From Paenibacillus agricola (lineage in GTDB: Bacteria > Bacillota > Bacilli > Paenibacillales > NBRC-103111), in contig NZ_JAAOIW010000008.1 in the NCBI RefSeq assembly GCF_011440305.1, positions 62,001 through 126,000 on the forward strand: a stretch of 64,000 nt of DNA, in the 5' to 3' direction. Each line of letters opens with the position of its first letter. The first letter of the stretch is position 1. Under the pieces are notes generated by a model that worked only from the letters and a program-made list of their open reading frames with translations, was not told the origin of the DNA and searched no databases. Shown here piece after piece: positions 27,671 to 36,450 of the stretch. The translations under genes and the position numbers were made by a program.

Positions 27671-27710
27671 GAATTCTATTTCTTCGGCAGTTCATTATTA
27701 AATTTTTCGG
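27671..27710 (-). repeat. 40 bp element, copy 1 (before module D permeases)
   Basis: This is the partner of the element at 25750-25789 (32 of 40 identical). On the minus strand the motif begins CCGAAAAATTTAATAATG and continues AACTGCCGAAGAAATAG. The CCGAA half-sites are 23 bp apart. It lies about 82 bp before the permease start codon. Confidence 0.6.
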
Positions 27711-27721
27711 ATGGGCTGGAA

Positions 27722-29470
27722 TTAACCGTTGCTGGAGCCTGAACCCAAATCAGGATTTGTGCGGGCGCTGGAACTGGAATGTAAGCTTCGATTAGCACGA
27801 AAATCTGACGGTGTGACCCCATACAGCCGTTTAAATTTCGAAGAAAAATAACTGGCGTTGGAGAAGCCCGTCAATTCGGCAATATCCCATAAGCTCAGAG
27901 GTGTATCAAGCAGCAGGCGCATAGCGTGAGCCATGCGTACCTCAGTTACGTATTGGATAAAGGTTGTGCCCACCTTCGCTTTAAAGAGCTCGGAGAAATA
28001 GGAGGAATTATAGTTAAACCGTTCCGCCAGCATCGTCAAATTCAAATCATACATATAATTATTGTCGATAAATAGCATCGCGGCCTGGATCATCGATTGC
28101 TCGGGATCTTCTGCATTGGCCTTTGTTTTCCGCTGGATTTTCTCGCCTAGCTGAACGAGAAAGCCTTCCGCTTTCTCCACGGTGTCGAGCGCCAGCACCA
28201 TATCGGGGCGCACCCACAGCTGCTCCCCCGTGTCCAGCGGCACCCCTGCTGCATGAGCCAGGGAATCCAGCAGCAGGTATAGCTGAAGGATCAGCTTTAC
28301 GAATTGAACCTGCGATTCAAAGAAGACATCGGCCAGCTCTTTATGGATCGCCTGCTTGAAGGCGTCAAGCTCGCCGCAAGCCAGCTGGCGCTGCATAATC
28401 TTGGCAGCTTCGTCCGTCAGCACAGGCCTGCCCTCAGCGTAATCCTTCGAGGTGATACCCACATCGCTTTCCAGTAGATTCCAAGCTACCAGCGAGGACA
28501 TGTAGCCTTCCTTCCACTGGGCGAAGCCAGTGACCGGCTGTCCCATGGCAATGGCGGGCTCGAATGCCAAATGCTCAGCTATGCAAGCTCTTAAAGCCTC
28601 GATAAATGAAGCTGTAGCGTCTTCGTCGCTTGCAGCGGCTATGAAATGGATCAGCCCCGGATAATTAGGGTCAAGAAATACTTGCGGCTTCATCTGCGCC
28701 AACACCAGCCCCGAATCCGACGTCTGCGACTGCGGAGTTGGCTGCGACTGGGGCTGTGACTGGGGCTGCGATTGTAACCGCGATACCCGTTGTGGTTGCG
28801 TTTCAGCAAATTCGCGGCAAAGCATCTCGAAGGGCAGGCGCAGCTTATCCGGCGTGCGCTCTGCATCAGATAAAGGCTTCACGCCTGCCTTGCGCTCCCT
28901 TAATCCGGCAGTAAGAAAACGCACGCTATGTCCACCCCACTTGTCCAGTTGAAACAGCTCTGAACGTTCACGCTCCGTTTGCGCCGACCTGATCTCATCC
29001 TTGACGAGATGGAGGATAAAATGCTCCTTCATCTCTTTATAATATTGGGAGAGCCGCCAGCGAACCGTTTCCTGTTCGTTGAGGAATGTCCGCTCCTCAT
29101 CCAGCTCCTGTGCTACCTTGCGGAGAGCCTCCATCAGCTCATCCTGGGAGACCGGCTTCAGCAAATAATCCCTTGCCTGATTGCGTACAGCAGCTCTGGC
29201 ATAATGAAAATCCTCGTAGCCCGTAATCACTATAATTCGTAGCGTCGGAAATTGCTCATGGCAGCTTTCCAGAAAAGAAACGCCATTCATAACCGGCATA
29301 TTCATATCTGTAATGACAAGGTCAATGGCTTCGGCTGCCAGCTGTTCTAACGCTTCGATCCCATTGGCTGCCTCAGCAACAACGGACATATGCAGGCTGT
29401 CCCAATCCGCCTTCAGGCGCAAGCCCAAGCGAATTTCCGGTTCATCATCTACGATTAATACGCGATACAT
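27722..29470 (-). CDS. YesN-type AraC response regulator with Gln/Ser/Pro repeat linker (module D)
   Basis: A 582-residue regulator. The receiver has DD at 8-9, Asp55 in ITDMNMP and LLKP. The C-terminal AraC domain shows LTMLAERFNYNSSYFSELFK and LWDIAELTGFSNASYFSSKFKR, followed by a Ser/Gly-rich tail. Around residues 230-250 a run of Ser-Gln-Pro-Gln units interrupts the middle region; the DNA there is a 12-base tandem repeat. It makes this the longest regulator of the five. It follows the kinase gene after 115 bp and probably acts at the two 40 bp elements downstream. Confidence 0.92.
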   Translation of the reverse strand: MYRVLIVDDEPEIRLGLRLKADWDSLHMSVVAEAANGIEALEQLAAEAIDLVITDMNMPVMNGVSFLESCHEQFPTLRIIVITGYEDFHYARAAVRNQARDYLLKPVSQDELMEALRKVAQELDEERTFLNEQETVRWRLSQYYKEMKEHFILHLVKDEIRSAQTERERSELFQLDKWGGHSVRFLTAGLRERKAGVKPLSDAERTPDKLRLPFEMLCREFAETQPQRVSRLQSQPQSQPQSQPTPQSQTSDSGLVLAQMKPQVFLDPNYPGLIHFIAAASDEDATASFIEALRACIAEHLAFEPAIAMGQPVTGFAQWKEGYMSSLVAWNLLESDVGITSKDYAEGRPVLTDEAAKIMQRQLACGELDAFKQAIHKELADVFFESQVQFVKLILQLYLLLDSLAHAAGVPLDTGEQLWVRPDMVLALDTVEKAEGFLVQLGEKIQRKTKANAEDPEQSMIQAAMLFIDNNYMYDLNLTMLAERFNYNSSYFSELFKAKVGTTFIQYVTEVRMAHAMRLLLDTPLSLWDIAELTGFSNASYFSSKFKRLYGVTPSDFRANRSLHSSSSARTNPDLGSGSSNG

Positions 29471-29585
29471 TGATAATCACCCTTTCTTAGAATTAATTAG
29501 CAAGAAAATGATAATAGGCTCGCCTGACTCTACTTCCATGCTTGATTGTATTACCGGGTACCAAGAAAAGCGGACACAGAGGCCT

Positions 29586-31433
29586 CTATTTACTCACATT
29601 CGTCAATACCTGCTGCACAGGCAAGACAAGCTCGATTCTTGTTCCTGGGCTAACTCCCTTTTTTTCCAAGCCATCTCCTGCTCCATCTCCATCTCCGTCC
29701 ATGGAGCTTATCGTGAAGCTAAATCGGTTGCCATAATAAAGCTGGCAGCGAGCCAGGACGTTACGCAATCCGATTTGCTGGTCCCCTGTATTCAAAATGT
29801 GCTCGAGTTGAGAGGATCGGGATTCCGCATACAACTGCTGTACCAAAGCCTCAGCTATACCCGGTCCATTGTCTTCAACGATTAAGCGGACGCGGTCAGG
29901 CTCAATGCCTATACGGACGGTAACCTTGGCCACGGTCTGGTGAAGAAAGCTATATTTGACCGCATTCTCGACCAAAGGCTGCAGGATGAATTTCACAATC
30001 TGTCGGCTGTCAGCCCCTCCCTCCTCCTCCATAGAGATAAGCAGCCGTTCGCCAAAACGAACCTGCAAAATCGAAGTGTAATGCTTCAAATATTTGAATT
30101 CCTCCTGCAATGCAATAAGATCCTCGTTGATCCTGAGCGAGAAACGCATCATTTTGCCCAAGGATTCGATTACCTTCACCGTATCGGCTGTACGCTGCTG
30201 CATCGACAGGCTGCTCATCAGCTCTAGCGTGTTGAACAGGAAATGCGGATTTAACTGCATAAGCAGCGCTTTGTACTCGGCCTGCTGGCGCAGCAATTTG
30301 AGCTCAAATTCCGTCTTGATATGGTGCCTCAATTGCACCACCATGTTCCTGAAGGTCGAGGTCACATACCCCACCTCGTTTCGGACTGTTTTCTCATCGG
30401 GAATACGGCTTTCTGCATTGGCGAAATCACCTTTTTGTACGGAGCGCATGGCAGAAGCGAGCCTGGACAAGGGCTTCGTAATCCCATAAGAGAGCCAAGT
30501 CGCGACTAGAATCGCACACAGCAGCAGCAAGGTCGTGAACAGGATGATGCTGTTGCGCAGCTTGTATAGCTTGGCGTACAAATCCTCCTCCGAGACGATA
30601 CCCACTAGCAGCCACTGATTCAGCTTTTTGAAAACGACGATATCGTTCATGCCCCGGTTATTCTCCAAATAAACGACACCCTTGGGAGAACGGATCGACC
30701 GTACAGCCTCTATTTTGCGGATCGTTTCGGGATTGGACACATATTCATTTTGCGATAAAATTGGAGCACCTTTCTCATCCAACAGAAAAATTGTGCCTGT
30801 GTCACCCAAATGTATTCGCTTTAAAGGCTCCAGAAAAAAATCAGCGCTCACATTGACTTTCATGACACTTTTAAAAGGGGAGGGCTCGAAGGTACCAATC
30901 GGCAGCAGCAGGCTGACCACTTGGTAAGGCTTGGATTGCCTAGCCTCAACCTGGTCCCTGTGCGCCGAAACCCAATGATTACCAAGCTTCACAAAGTCCT
31001 TGTACCACGGCTCTTCGAGAAAAGCACGGTCGGCCACTACCTGGTTGCCGATGCTGACCCATAAGCCCTCCGGACGATAGATCGATACCGAGGATACACC
31101 CGAATAGTTATTCGTCGTTTGCGTCAGGAAGCGGCTTAGCTCCAGATTGGCAAGCATCTTCTCTCCGGCGGGCAGCCCAGGATCGGATAAGGCGATATCC
31201 CAGCCTTTGGTCACGTCGCTGTTATAGACGAGCGAGGATAAATCATAAATTTGCAGCAGTGCCATATTAATGAAGGAGCCGTATTCATCCATTTTCTCAA
31301 GGGCTGAGGATTCAATGTAGGAGCGGACGATCGAACGCGATTCGTTAAACAGCAGCATGGATACGGTTCCAAATGAAAGCACCAGCAAGACGACAAAGGA
31401 TGCGATCAGGCGATTTTTCAGTGAATAAAACAT
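29586..31433 (-). CDS. YesM-type sensor histidine kinase (module D)
   Basis: A 615-residue membrane kinase with spans near residues 8-28 and 290-312, an extracellular sensing region between them, a HAMP linker (KPLSRLASAMRSVQKGDFAN), and His397 in QLNPHFLFNTL. The HATPase domain has LQPLVENAVKYSF and DNGPGIA. Near the C-terminus (about 577-590) an Asp-Gly repeat (DGDGDGAGDG) is inserted between the last two strands; its DNA is a six-base repeat. The gene leads the module D operon. Confidence 0.92.
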   Translation of the reverse strand: MFYSLKNRLIASFVVLLVLSFGTVSMLLFNESRSIVRSYIESSALEKMDEYGSFINMALLQIYDLSSLVYNSDVTKGWDIALSDPGLPAGEKMLANLELSRFLTQTTNNYSGVSSVSIYRPEGLWVSIGNQVVADRAFLEEPWYKDFVKLGNHWVSAHRDQVEARQSKPYQVVSLLLPIGTFEPSPFKSVMKVNVSADFFLEPLKRIHLGDTGTIFLLDEKGAPILSQNEYVSNPETIRKIEAVRSIRSPKGVVYLENNRGMNDIVVFKKLNQWLLVGIVSEEDLYAKLYKLRNSIILFTTLLLLCAILVATWLSYGITKPLSRLASAMRSVQKGDFANAESRIPDEKTVRNEVGYVTSTFRNMVVQLRHHIKTEFELKLLRQQAEYKALLMQLNPHFLFNTLELMSSLSMQQRTADTVKVIESLGKMMRFSLRINEDLIALQEEFKYLKHYTSILQVRFGERLLISMEEEGGADSRQIVKFILQPLVENAVKYSFLHQTVAKVTVRIGIEPDRVRLIVEDNGPGIAEALVQQLYAESRSSQLEHILNTGDQQIGLRNVLARCQLYYGNRFSFTISSMDGDGDGAGDGLEKKGVSPGTRIELVLPVQQVLTNVSK

Positions 31434-31529
31434 ACGTTTGCCCCCTATATGCTGTAAAGATTAGCATTTCTAGCTTACACCGTTTTGCCGGAATTTCAAA
31501 TTTAAATTCTAGAGGTGTTTTTTTACAGC

Positions 31530-31560
31530 AAAAAAAGCACCGGCTCTAACAGCCAGTGCT
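31530..31560 (-). terminator. Intrinsic terminator after the DUF554 gene
   Basis: In the minus RNA AGCACTGGCT pairs with AGCCGGTGCT (one U:G wobble) over a five-base loop and is followed by a run of T. It lies 38 bp after the stop codon and also insulates module D. Confidence 0.9.
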
Positions 31561-31597
31561 CTCACAATTTCGCACTCAATAACTATCCAGCATCCGC

Positions 31598-32518
31598 TTA
31601 CCAGGCTGATAGCCAATCCAGGAAGGGAACCGCCAGCGCAGCTACCAGCAAAGAGGGAAGCAGGTTAGCAACGTTAATTTTGCGGATCTCCAGCAAATTG
31701 ACCCCAATACCCATAATTAGAATGCCGCCGACAGCTGTGAGCTGTATGATAATCTCGTCGAGCATCACTGGATCTATGAATGAAGCGATCCCCGATGCGG
31801 TCAGCGCAATTATACCTTGATAGATGAACACAGGAATGGATGAAAATAGGACTCCGACCCCCATCGTAGAGGCAAATATAATCGCCGAGAAACCGTCCAG
31901 CATCGCTTTGGTATATAAAATGTCATGCTGCCCGCGCAGCCCACCATCCAGTGACCCTAATATCGCCATGGCGCCGACGCAATAAATTAAGGTCGTGTTC
32001 ACAAAACCGACGGCAATCCGCACTGGCATTTGCTTTTTGCCTTTAGCCGTGAGAATTTCCTTCAAAGGAGCCTCCACTTCCAGCTCTTGGACACATGCAG
32101 CTGGGGCTGCTTGAATCACGGTTGCCGATGCAGTTGCTTCTGCAACTATTGCTCCGGCCGCTGCTTCTGTAGCTGCAACCGTGGACGCAACCGCTACTGG
32201 AGCAACCGTAGCGGAACGTTTGTCGCCTAAACGGGTTAAAATATTCACGCCTCGCTCCAGCTGTTGGCCAAGCGCCTCCAGATTGCGTTCCACCCGTAAT
32301 AATTCACCCAACACCCCGCCAATCACCAAGCTCGCCACAATCAATAAGAAATTCGACGATTTCAGCGTCATGGACAAGCCCAGGGCCGCCAAAGCCAAGC
32401 CCATTCCTTGCATCACGGTGTTACGGATGCCTGGGCTCATTCGATGCAGCATAAGTCCTAGCGATCCGCCGACAAGGATCGCCACCGCATTAATTATCGT
32501 CCCCCATAACGCCATCAT
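31598..32518 (-). CDS. DUF554 membrane protein with Ala/Val-rich insert
   Basis: A 306-residue membrane protein of the DUF554 (YqgA/YdfK-like) family. Landmarks are MALWGTIINAVAILVGGSLGL, GAMAILGSLDGGLRGQHDILYTKAMLDGFSAIIFASTMGVGV and MGIGVNLLEIRKINVANLLPSL. Most members are about 230 residues. The excess here is an Ala/Val/Thr-rich stretch at roughly residues 100-155, between the first and second halves. It follows the SulP gene by 56 bp and probably shares its promoter. The function of the family is not established. Confidence 0.85.
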   Translation of the reverse strand: MMALWGTIINAVAILVGGSLGLMLHRMSPGIRNTVMQGMGLALAALGLSMTLKSSNFLLIVASLVIGGVLGELLRVERNLEALGQQLERGVNILTRLGDKRSATVAPVAVASTVAATEAAAGAIVAEATASATVIQAAPAACVQELEVEAPLKEILTAKGKKQMPVRIAVGFVNTTLIYCVGAMAILGSLDGGLRGQHDILYTKAMLDGFSAIIFASTMGVGVLFSSIPVFIYQGIIALTASGIASFIDPVMLDEIIIQLTAVGGILIMGIGVNLLEIRKINVANLLPSLLVAALAVPFLDWLSAW

Positions 32519-32574
32519 GTGTTTGCCCTCTCGTTCGTCATATCGACTCTTTCATTTCATTTCATTTATAGCAT

Positions 32575-34038
32575 TTAAAGCGGCAGCTTCACCGGAAGCC
32601 CCAGCTGGTCAATCATCCGCCGGCTCTCAGGGTTCAGTCCAGTGATCGTTACCCTCTTGCCCAGCGCCGCGTATTTCTGCGTCACCTTCGTGATGGCCGT
32701 AATTGCGGAATGGTCCCATATATGAGACGCCTGCAAGTCAATCACGATATGGTCGGGATCGGTATGGTGCTTGAACAGCTCGATAAAATACGTCATCGTA
32801 CCGAAAAACAATGGTCCCGCTATTACGTATTGCTTGGAGGTCTCAAGCCCCGAATCCTCCTCGACCACTTCGCAACGCAGCCTTGCCATTCGCCAGCCGA
32901 AATTCAATGCGCTCAGCACCACACCGGAAACTACGCCAATCGCCAGGTTAGAGGTGGCCACTACGATCGCAACCGTCAGCACCATTACAACGGCATCACT
33001 GCGTGGAATTTGGCCTAGCGTACGCACGGCACCCCAATCGAAGGTGCCAATCGATACCATAAACATCACGCCTACAAGCGCCGCCATCGGAATTTGCTTA
33101 ACGATATCGCCCAGCACAAGGATCAGGAAGAGCAGGAATACACCCGATATAAGCGTAGATAGCCTTGTCCGGCCGCCGGATTTGATGTTAATGACCGTTT
33201 GTCCGATCATCGCACAGCCAGCCATCCCGCCAAAAAATCCGGTAATCACATTAGCGATACCTTGCCCACGAACCTCACGGTTTTTGTCGCTGCCGGTTTC
33301 CGTCATTTCATCCACAATCGTTGCCGTTAGCAGCGATTCGGTCATGCCGACAATAGCCAAAGCAAGTGAGAAAGGCAGTAGGATCAACAAGGTTTTCCAT
33401 GACCAGGAAATATCCGGAATATGAAACAAGGGCAACGCCTGCTTAATTTCACCCATATCGCCTACAGTGCGCACATCGATTTTCAGGGCAATTGCCAGTA
33501 CCGTCATCACAACAATCGCGATCAACGCCGATGGCACTACCTTTGTTAGCAGCGGAAGCAAATAAATAATCGCTAGCGTTCCCGCAACCATCGCATACAT
33601 TGGCCACGATTCACCAACGAAGTTGGGCAATTGCGCCATGAAAATAATAATCGCTAGCGCATTAACAAAGCCAATAATGACGGAATGCGGCACGAAAGTA
33701 ATAAAGCGACCTACTTTGAATACGCCTAGTATCCATTGGATCAACCCCGTTAGCACCGTGGCTGCGAATAAGTAGTCCAAGCCATATTTGACAATAAGCG
33801 GCCCCATTAATGAAGCCATCGCGCCTGTGGCCGCCGAAATCATACCGGGCCTGCCTCCAACGATCGAAATTGTGACCGCAATCGTAAAGGAGGCATACAA
33901 GCCGACCATTGGGTCTACACCTGCCATGATCGAGAAAGCGATCGCCTCAGGGATTAGTGCGAGTGCTACGGTAATGCCTGATAATACATCATTCCGGACA
34001 TTGCCAAAGAAGCCGCGTCTAAGCTGCTGAAAAAACAA
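32575..34038 (-). CDS. SulP-family anion transporter with STAS domain
   Basis: A 487-residue membrane transporter. It has the SulP landmarks [33 protein letters not shown] and GNVI-like [32 protein letters not shown], about ten to twelve hydrophobic segments, and a C-terminal STAS domain (from about residue 395). The start is a TTG at 34038 with AGGAGAGG six bases upstream. SulP proteins carry sulfate, bicarbonate or other anions; which one here is not clear. A good sigma-A promoter lies about 75 bp upstream. Confidence 0.88.
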   Translation of the reverse strand: MFFQQLRRGFFGNVRNDVLSGITVALALIPEAIAFSIMAGVDPMVGLYASFTIAVTISIVGGRPGMISAATGAMASLMGPLIVKYGLDYLFAATVLTGLIQWILGVFKVGRFITFVPHSVIIGFVNALAIIIFMAQLPNFVGESWPMYAMVAGTLAIIYLLPLLTKVVPSALIAIVVMTVLAIALKIDVRTVGDMGEIKQALPLFHIPDISWSWKTLLILLPFSLALAIVGMTESLLTATIVDEMTETGSDKNREVRGQGIANVITGFFGGMAGCAMIGQTVINIKSGGRTRLSTLISGVFLLFLILVLGDIVKQIPMAALVGVMFMVSIGTFDWGAVRTLGQIPRSDAVVMVLTVAIVVATSNLAIGVVSGVVLSALNFGWRMARLRCEVVEEDSGLETSKQYVIAGPLFFGTMTYFIELFKHHTDPDHIVIDLQASHIWDHSAITAITKVTQKYAALGKRVTITGLNPESRRMIDQLGLPVKLPL

Positions 34039-34112
34039 AAAAATCCTCTCCTATTCAGTTGGTATGGGCGCTCCACTCTCAGGATTGCCGGGTCCGATGC
34101 TCACTGTTCTCG

Positions 34113-34141
34113 ATTATAGTTGATTTCCCTGTTACGGACAA
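34113..34141 (-). promoter_or_regulatory. Sigma-A promoter of the SulP-DUF554 operon
   Basis: On the minus strand TTGTCC (34141-34136) and TATAAT (34118-34113) are exactly 17 bp apart. This is the best promoter match in the window. Confidence 0.75.
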
Positions 34142-34279
34142 CCAAATTTCGTGCAGCTCCCCACTTTTATGGCAAGCTTCATCCGGCTTCATGCTGGCTG
34201 GCTTCATACTATAGAAATGTTTCGGATATACTAACCAACGAGTTTCCCAAGAGCTAGTTTAGGGCTGTTTTTCTAAAGA

Positions 34280-34310
34280 AAGTCAAAATTGCACCACTTC
34301 TCATCAAAAT
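34280..34310 (+). promoter_or_regulatory. Module E direct repeat, site 1, with downstream TATAAT
   Basis: TCAAAAT occurs at 34283-34289 and 34304-34310, 21 bp apart; the first copy extends to AAGTCAAAAT. A TATAAT lies at 34340-34345 and has no good -35, as expected for an activated promoter. Site 2 before the binding-protein gene shares the AAGTCAA core and the 21 bp spacing. Confidence 0.6.
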
Positions 34311-34376
34311 AGTGTTATAGGCTGGCTCGATGTTTTTTCTATAATAGAACAAACGACATAATATGAGGTGAACCGC

Positions 34377-35324
34377 ATGAGCATGAATTCGACTGCCACC
34401 ACAGCTGCTTCGGATAGAAAGAAAGTAGCGCGCACCAATAAGAAAGCTTTACAACGTAAAGAAACCATCGCGGGCTTCCTATTCGTGAGCCCTATGCTGA
34501 TCGGCGTTACGATATTGACCTTGATTCCTATTATTGCCACCTTCGTGCTAAGCTTCGCGGATTGGAATTTTGTCGCCGGTATGAACGGCCTTAAATGGGT
34601 GGGCTTTAAAAACTTTGCCAATCTGGCCGAGGATGCCACGTTCCTGAAATCGCTTGGAAATAATGCGCTCTTCCTGCTAACAGTGCCAATTTACTTGGCG
34701 ATATCGATGGCATTGGCAATTATAATTAACAAGAATGTGTACTTGAAGAGCTATTTCAAAGTAGCCTTCTTCATGCCTTACATCTCCAGCGTCGTAGCTG
34801 TAGCCATTGTATGGCAAGTTTTGTTCCATCCTTCAGCGGGCCCAATTAACCAATTTCTGCGTTCGATCGGCATTACGAATCCACCCTTGTGGATCGCTGA
34901 CCCCTCCTATGCGCTGATTTCGGTCATGATGATCTCTGTATGGGTGTCGATAGGGTTCAACCTGATTATTTATTTGGCCGGGCTGCAATCGATTCCAAAG
35001 GATCTTTACGAAGCCGCTGACATTGACGGTGCCAATGGTTGGTTGAAGTTCCGCAAAATCACGATGCCGATGCTTTCCTCGACCACGTTTTTCCTGCTCG
35101 TTACCGGAATTATTTCGACCTTTAAAGTATTTGACTTGATCGCCATCCTCACTAAAGGCGGACCCCTTAATTCCACCAGTATGCTGGTTTGGTACTTATA
35201 TGACACTGCCTTTGGCAATTTGAAAATCGGCTATGCCTCTGCAATGGCGGTTGCGCTATTCGCTTGTGTCTTACTGATTACGCTCCTGCAATGGGTCGGC
35301 CAGAAGAAATGGGTCAATTATTAA
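34377..35324 (+). CDS. CUT1 permease, MalF/UgpA type (module E)
   Basis: A 315-residue permease. The ATG at 34377 follows GAGGTG by six bases; an in-frame GTG at 34368 is part of that site. After a Lys/Ala-rich cytoplasmic N-terminus come six predicted spans and the EAA loop YEAADIDGANGWLKFRKITMP. It is the first gene of module E and ends 21 bp before its partner. Confidence 0.92.
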   Translation: MSMNSTATTAASDRKKVARTNKKALQRKETIAGFLFVSPMLIGVTILTLIPIIATFVLSFADWNFVAGMNGLKWVGFKNFANLAEDATFLKSLGNNALFLLTVPIYLAISMALAIIINKNVYLKSYFKVAFFMPYISSVVAVAIVWQVLFHPSAGPINQFLRSIGITNPPLWIADPSYALISVMMISVWVSIGFNLIIYLAGLQSIPKDLYEAADIDGANGWLKFRKITMPMLSSTTFFLLVTGIISTFKVFDLIAILTKGGPLNSTSMLVWYLYDTAFGNLKIGYASAMAVALFACVLLITLLQWVGQKKWVNY

Positions 35325-35345
35325 AACGAGAAAGGAGTGAATGCT

Positions 35346-36182
35346 ATGCAAACAACAGCTTTTAATTGGAGAAAATTAGTATTAACCGTCATTATGTTCG
35401 GGATTAGCTTGTTGTTCTTAATGCCTTTTATTTGGATGCTATCCGCCTCCTTCAAGATTGAAGCCGATGTGTTCACCTATCCGATCAAATGGATTCCAAC
35501 CAAGTGGAATGCCATCGAAAACTATAAAGAAGTATGGGTTGGCAAATATCCTTTCTATTTATATTACTGGAATTCGATTAAAATTAGCGTGCTGACGACC
35601 GCTATCTCTTGCTTTGTCTCCTGCTTGGCCGCATATGGCTTCTCCAAAGTGAACTTTGCCGCCGGCAAATATTTGTTCCTGATCGTCCTCGCTACCTATA
35701 TGGTGCCCAGTCAAGCGATATTGGTGCCGCAGTTTATTTTGTACCGTTCCATCGGCCTGTTTGACAGCCATTTCGGCTTGATCATGCTAGGCAGCTTTAG
35801 TGTTCTCGGCACGTTCATGATGCGGCAATTTTTTATGGGCGTAAATTCGGAATTTATCGAATCCGCCAAAATCGACGGTGCTGGCCATTTCCGCATCTTC
35901 CTGCAAATTGCTTTGCCGCTTGTGCGCCCAGCCGTGGCTACCTATGCGATTCTTCGTTTCATCTGGACCTGGAATGATTACCAGAATCCACTGATCTTTC
36001 TGCGTACCGATGCTTTATATACCCTACAGCTCGCTATGCAAAAGTTTTCTACGATCAACGGTGAGTTTTACTCATTAATTATGGCTGCTGCCGTATCGGC
36101 GATCATTCCTCTGCTCATTATTTTCATGATTGGACAAAAGAGCGTTATTGAAGGCATCGCCGTCGGTGGCGTCAAAGGCTAG
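35346..36182 (+). CDS. CUT1 permease, MalG/UgpE type (module E)
   Basis: A 278-residue permease ending in IAVGGVKG, with the EAA loop IESAKIDGAGHFRIFLQIALP. The ATG at 35346 has AAAGGAG eight bases upstream and is preferred over the GTG at 35337 that overlaps that site. A stem-loop and a new control region follow it. Confidence 0.92.
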   Translation: MQTTAFNWRKLVLTVIMFGISLLFLMPFIWMLSASFKIEADVFTYPIKWIPTKWNAIENYKEVWVGKYPFYLYYWNSIKISVLTTAISCFVSCLAAYGFSKVNFAAGKYLFLIVLATYMVPSQAILVPQFILYRSIGLFDSHFGLIMLGSFSVLGTFMMRQFFMGVNSEFIESAKIDGAGHFRIFLQIALPLVRPAVATYAILRFIWTWNDYQNPLIFLRTDALYTLQLAMQKFSTINGEFYSLIMAAAVSAIIPLLIIFMIGQKSVIEGIAVGGVKG

Positions 36183-36198
36183 TCAGTGTTCGCCATAC

Positions 36199-36247
36199 AG
36201 CCGGATTGTTACTCTTACGGGGGTTAAGACAATCAAAAAATCCGGCT
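36199..36247 (+). other. Stem-loop after module E permease gene
   Basis: AGCCGGATT (36199-36207) can pair with AATCCGGCT (36239-36247), with an additional inner ATTGT/ACAAT pairing. No T-run follows, so it is more likely an mRNA-stability or partial-termination structure than a full terminator. Confidence 0.45.
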
Positions 36248-36339
36248 ACAATAGCGTTCGGAGGAAGGCTTTGCTTACGCAGCGTCTCCTTTCTGGAAGT
36301 TTTTCTGAATGTAACGTTCTGCATAAAAAGGTCCAAATA

Positions 36340-36367
36340 AAGTCAAGATAGTTGTAAAGGAAGTCAA
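36340..36367 (+). promoter_or_regulatory. Module E direct repeat, site 2
   Basis: AAGTCAA occurs at 36340-36346 and again at 36361-36367, exactly 21 bp apart. The left half-site continues AAGATAGT, close to the right half of site 1 (CAAAATAGT). The distance to the downstream -10 (33 bp) is similar to that at site 1 (30 bp). Confidence 0.62.
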
Positions 36368-36396
36368 TTTACAAGCATGGTTATAACTAACAGTCT

Positions 36397-36405
36397 TGCT
36401 ACAAT
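36397..36405 (+). promoter_or_regulatory. Candidate extended -10 promoter of the module E binding protein
   Basis: TGCTACAAT matches an extended -10 at five of six hexamer positions. The -35 is poor. It sits 33 bp downstream of the direct repeat and 45 bp before the start codon. Confidence 0.5.
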
Positions 36406-36409
36406 GGGA

Positions 36410-36425
36410 ATGTAAGCGAATACGA
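36410..36425 (+). promoter_or_regulatory. cre-like site
   Basis: ATGTAAGCGAATACGA matches the catabolite-response consensus WTGNNARCGNWWWCAW at 15 of 16 positions; the miss is G for A in the terminal CA. It would overlap the transcription start of the candidate promoter, a position where CcpA represses. Confidence 0.45.
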
Positions 36426-36450
36426 AAGATATTACGGGAGGGTTTATTAG

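Larger units (their letters stand above)
34039..34376. promoter_or_regulatory. Divergent region between SulP gene and module E
   Basis: This 338 bp gap holds no gene. From left to right it carries the SulP promoter (34113-34141), three copies of GCTTCAT at 34176, 34186 and 34201, the module E direct repeat at 34280-34310, and a TATAAT at 34340-34345 serving module E. Confidence 0.7.
36183..36450 (+). promoter_or_regulatory. Internal control region of module E
   Basis: This 268 bp gap between permease and binding-protein genes carries a stem-loop (36199-36247), the second 21 bp-spaced direct repeat (36340-36367), a candidate promoter (36397-36405) and a cre-like sequence (36410-36425). Together they suggest the receptor gene has its own regulated promoter. 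Confidence 0.6.

Noticed and set aside
25750-27710. The 40 bp repeated element considered as insertion-sequence ends
   Set aside because: The copies are direct, flank an intact permease pair with no transposase, and show no target duplication.
28735-28790. Tandem 12-base repeats considered as a CRISPR-like or minisatellite array
   Set aside because: They lie in frame within the regulator gene and encode a Gln/Ser/Pro linker; no spacers exist.
32771-33424. 217-codon plus-strand frame inside the SulP gene
   Set aside because: It mirrors a conserved transporter; long antisense frames arise there from codon bias.
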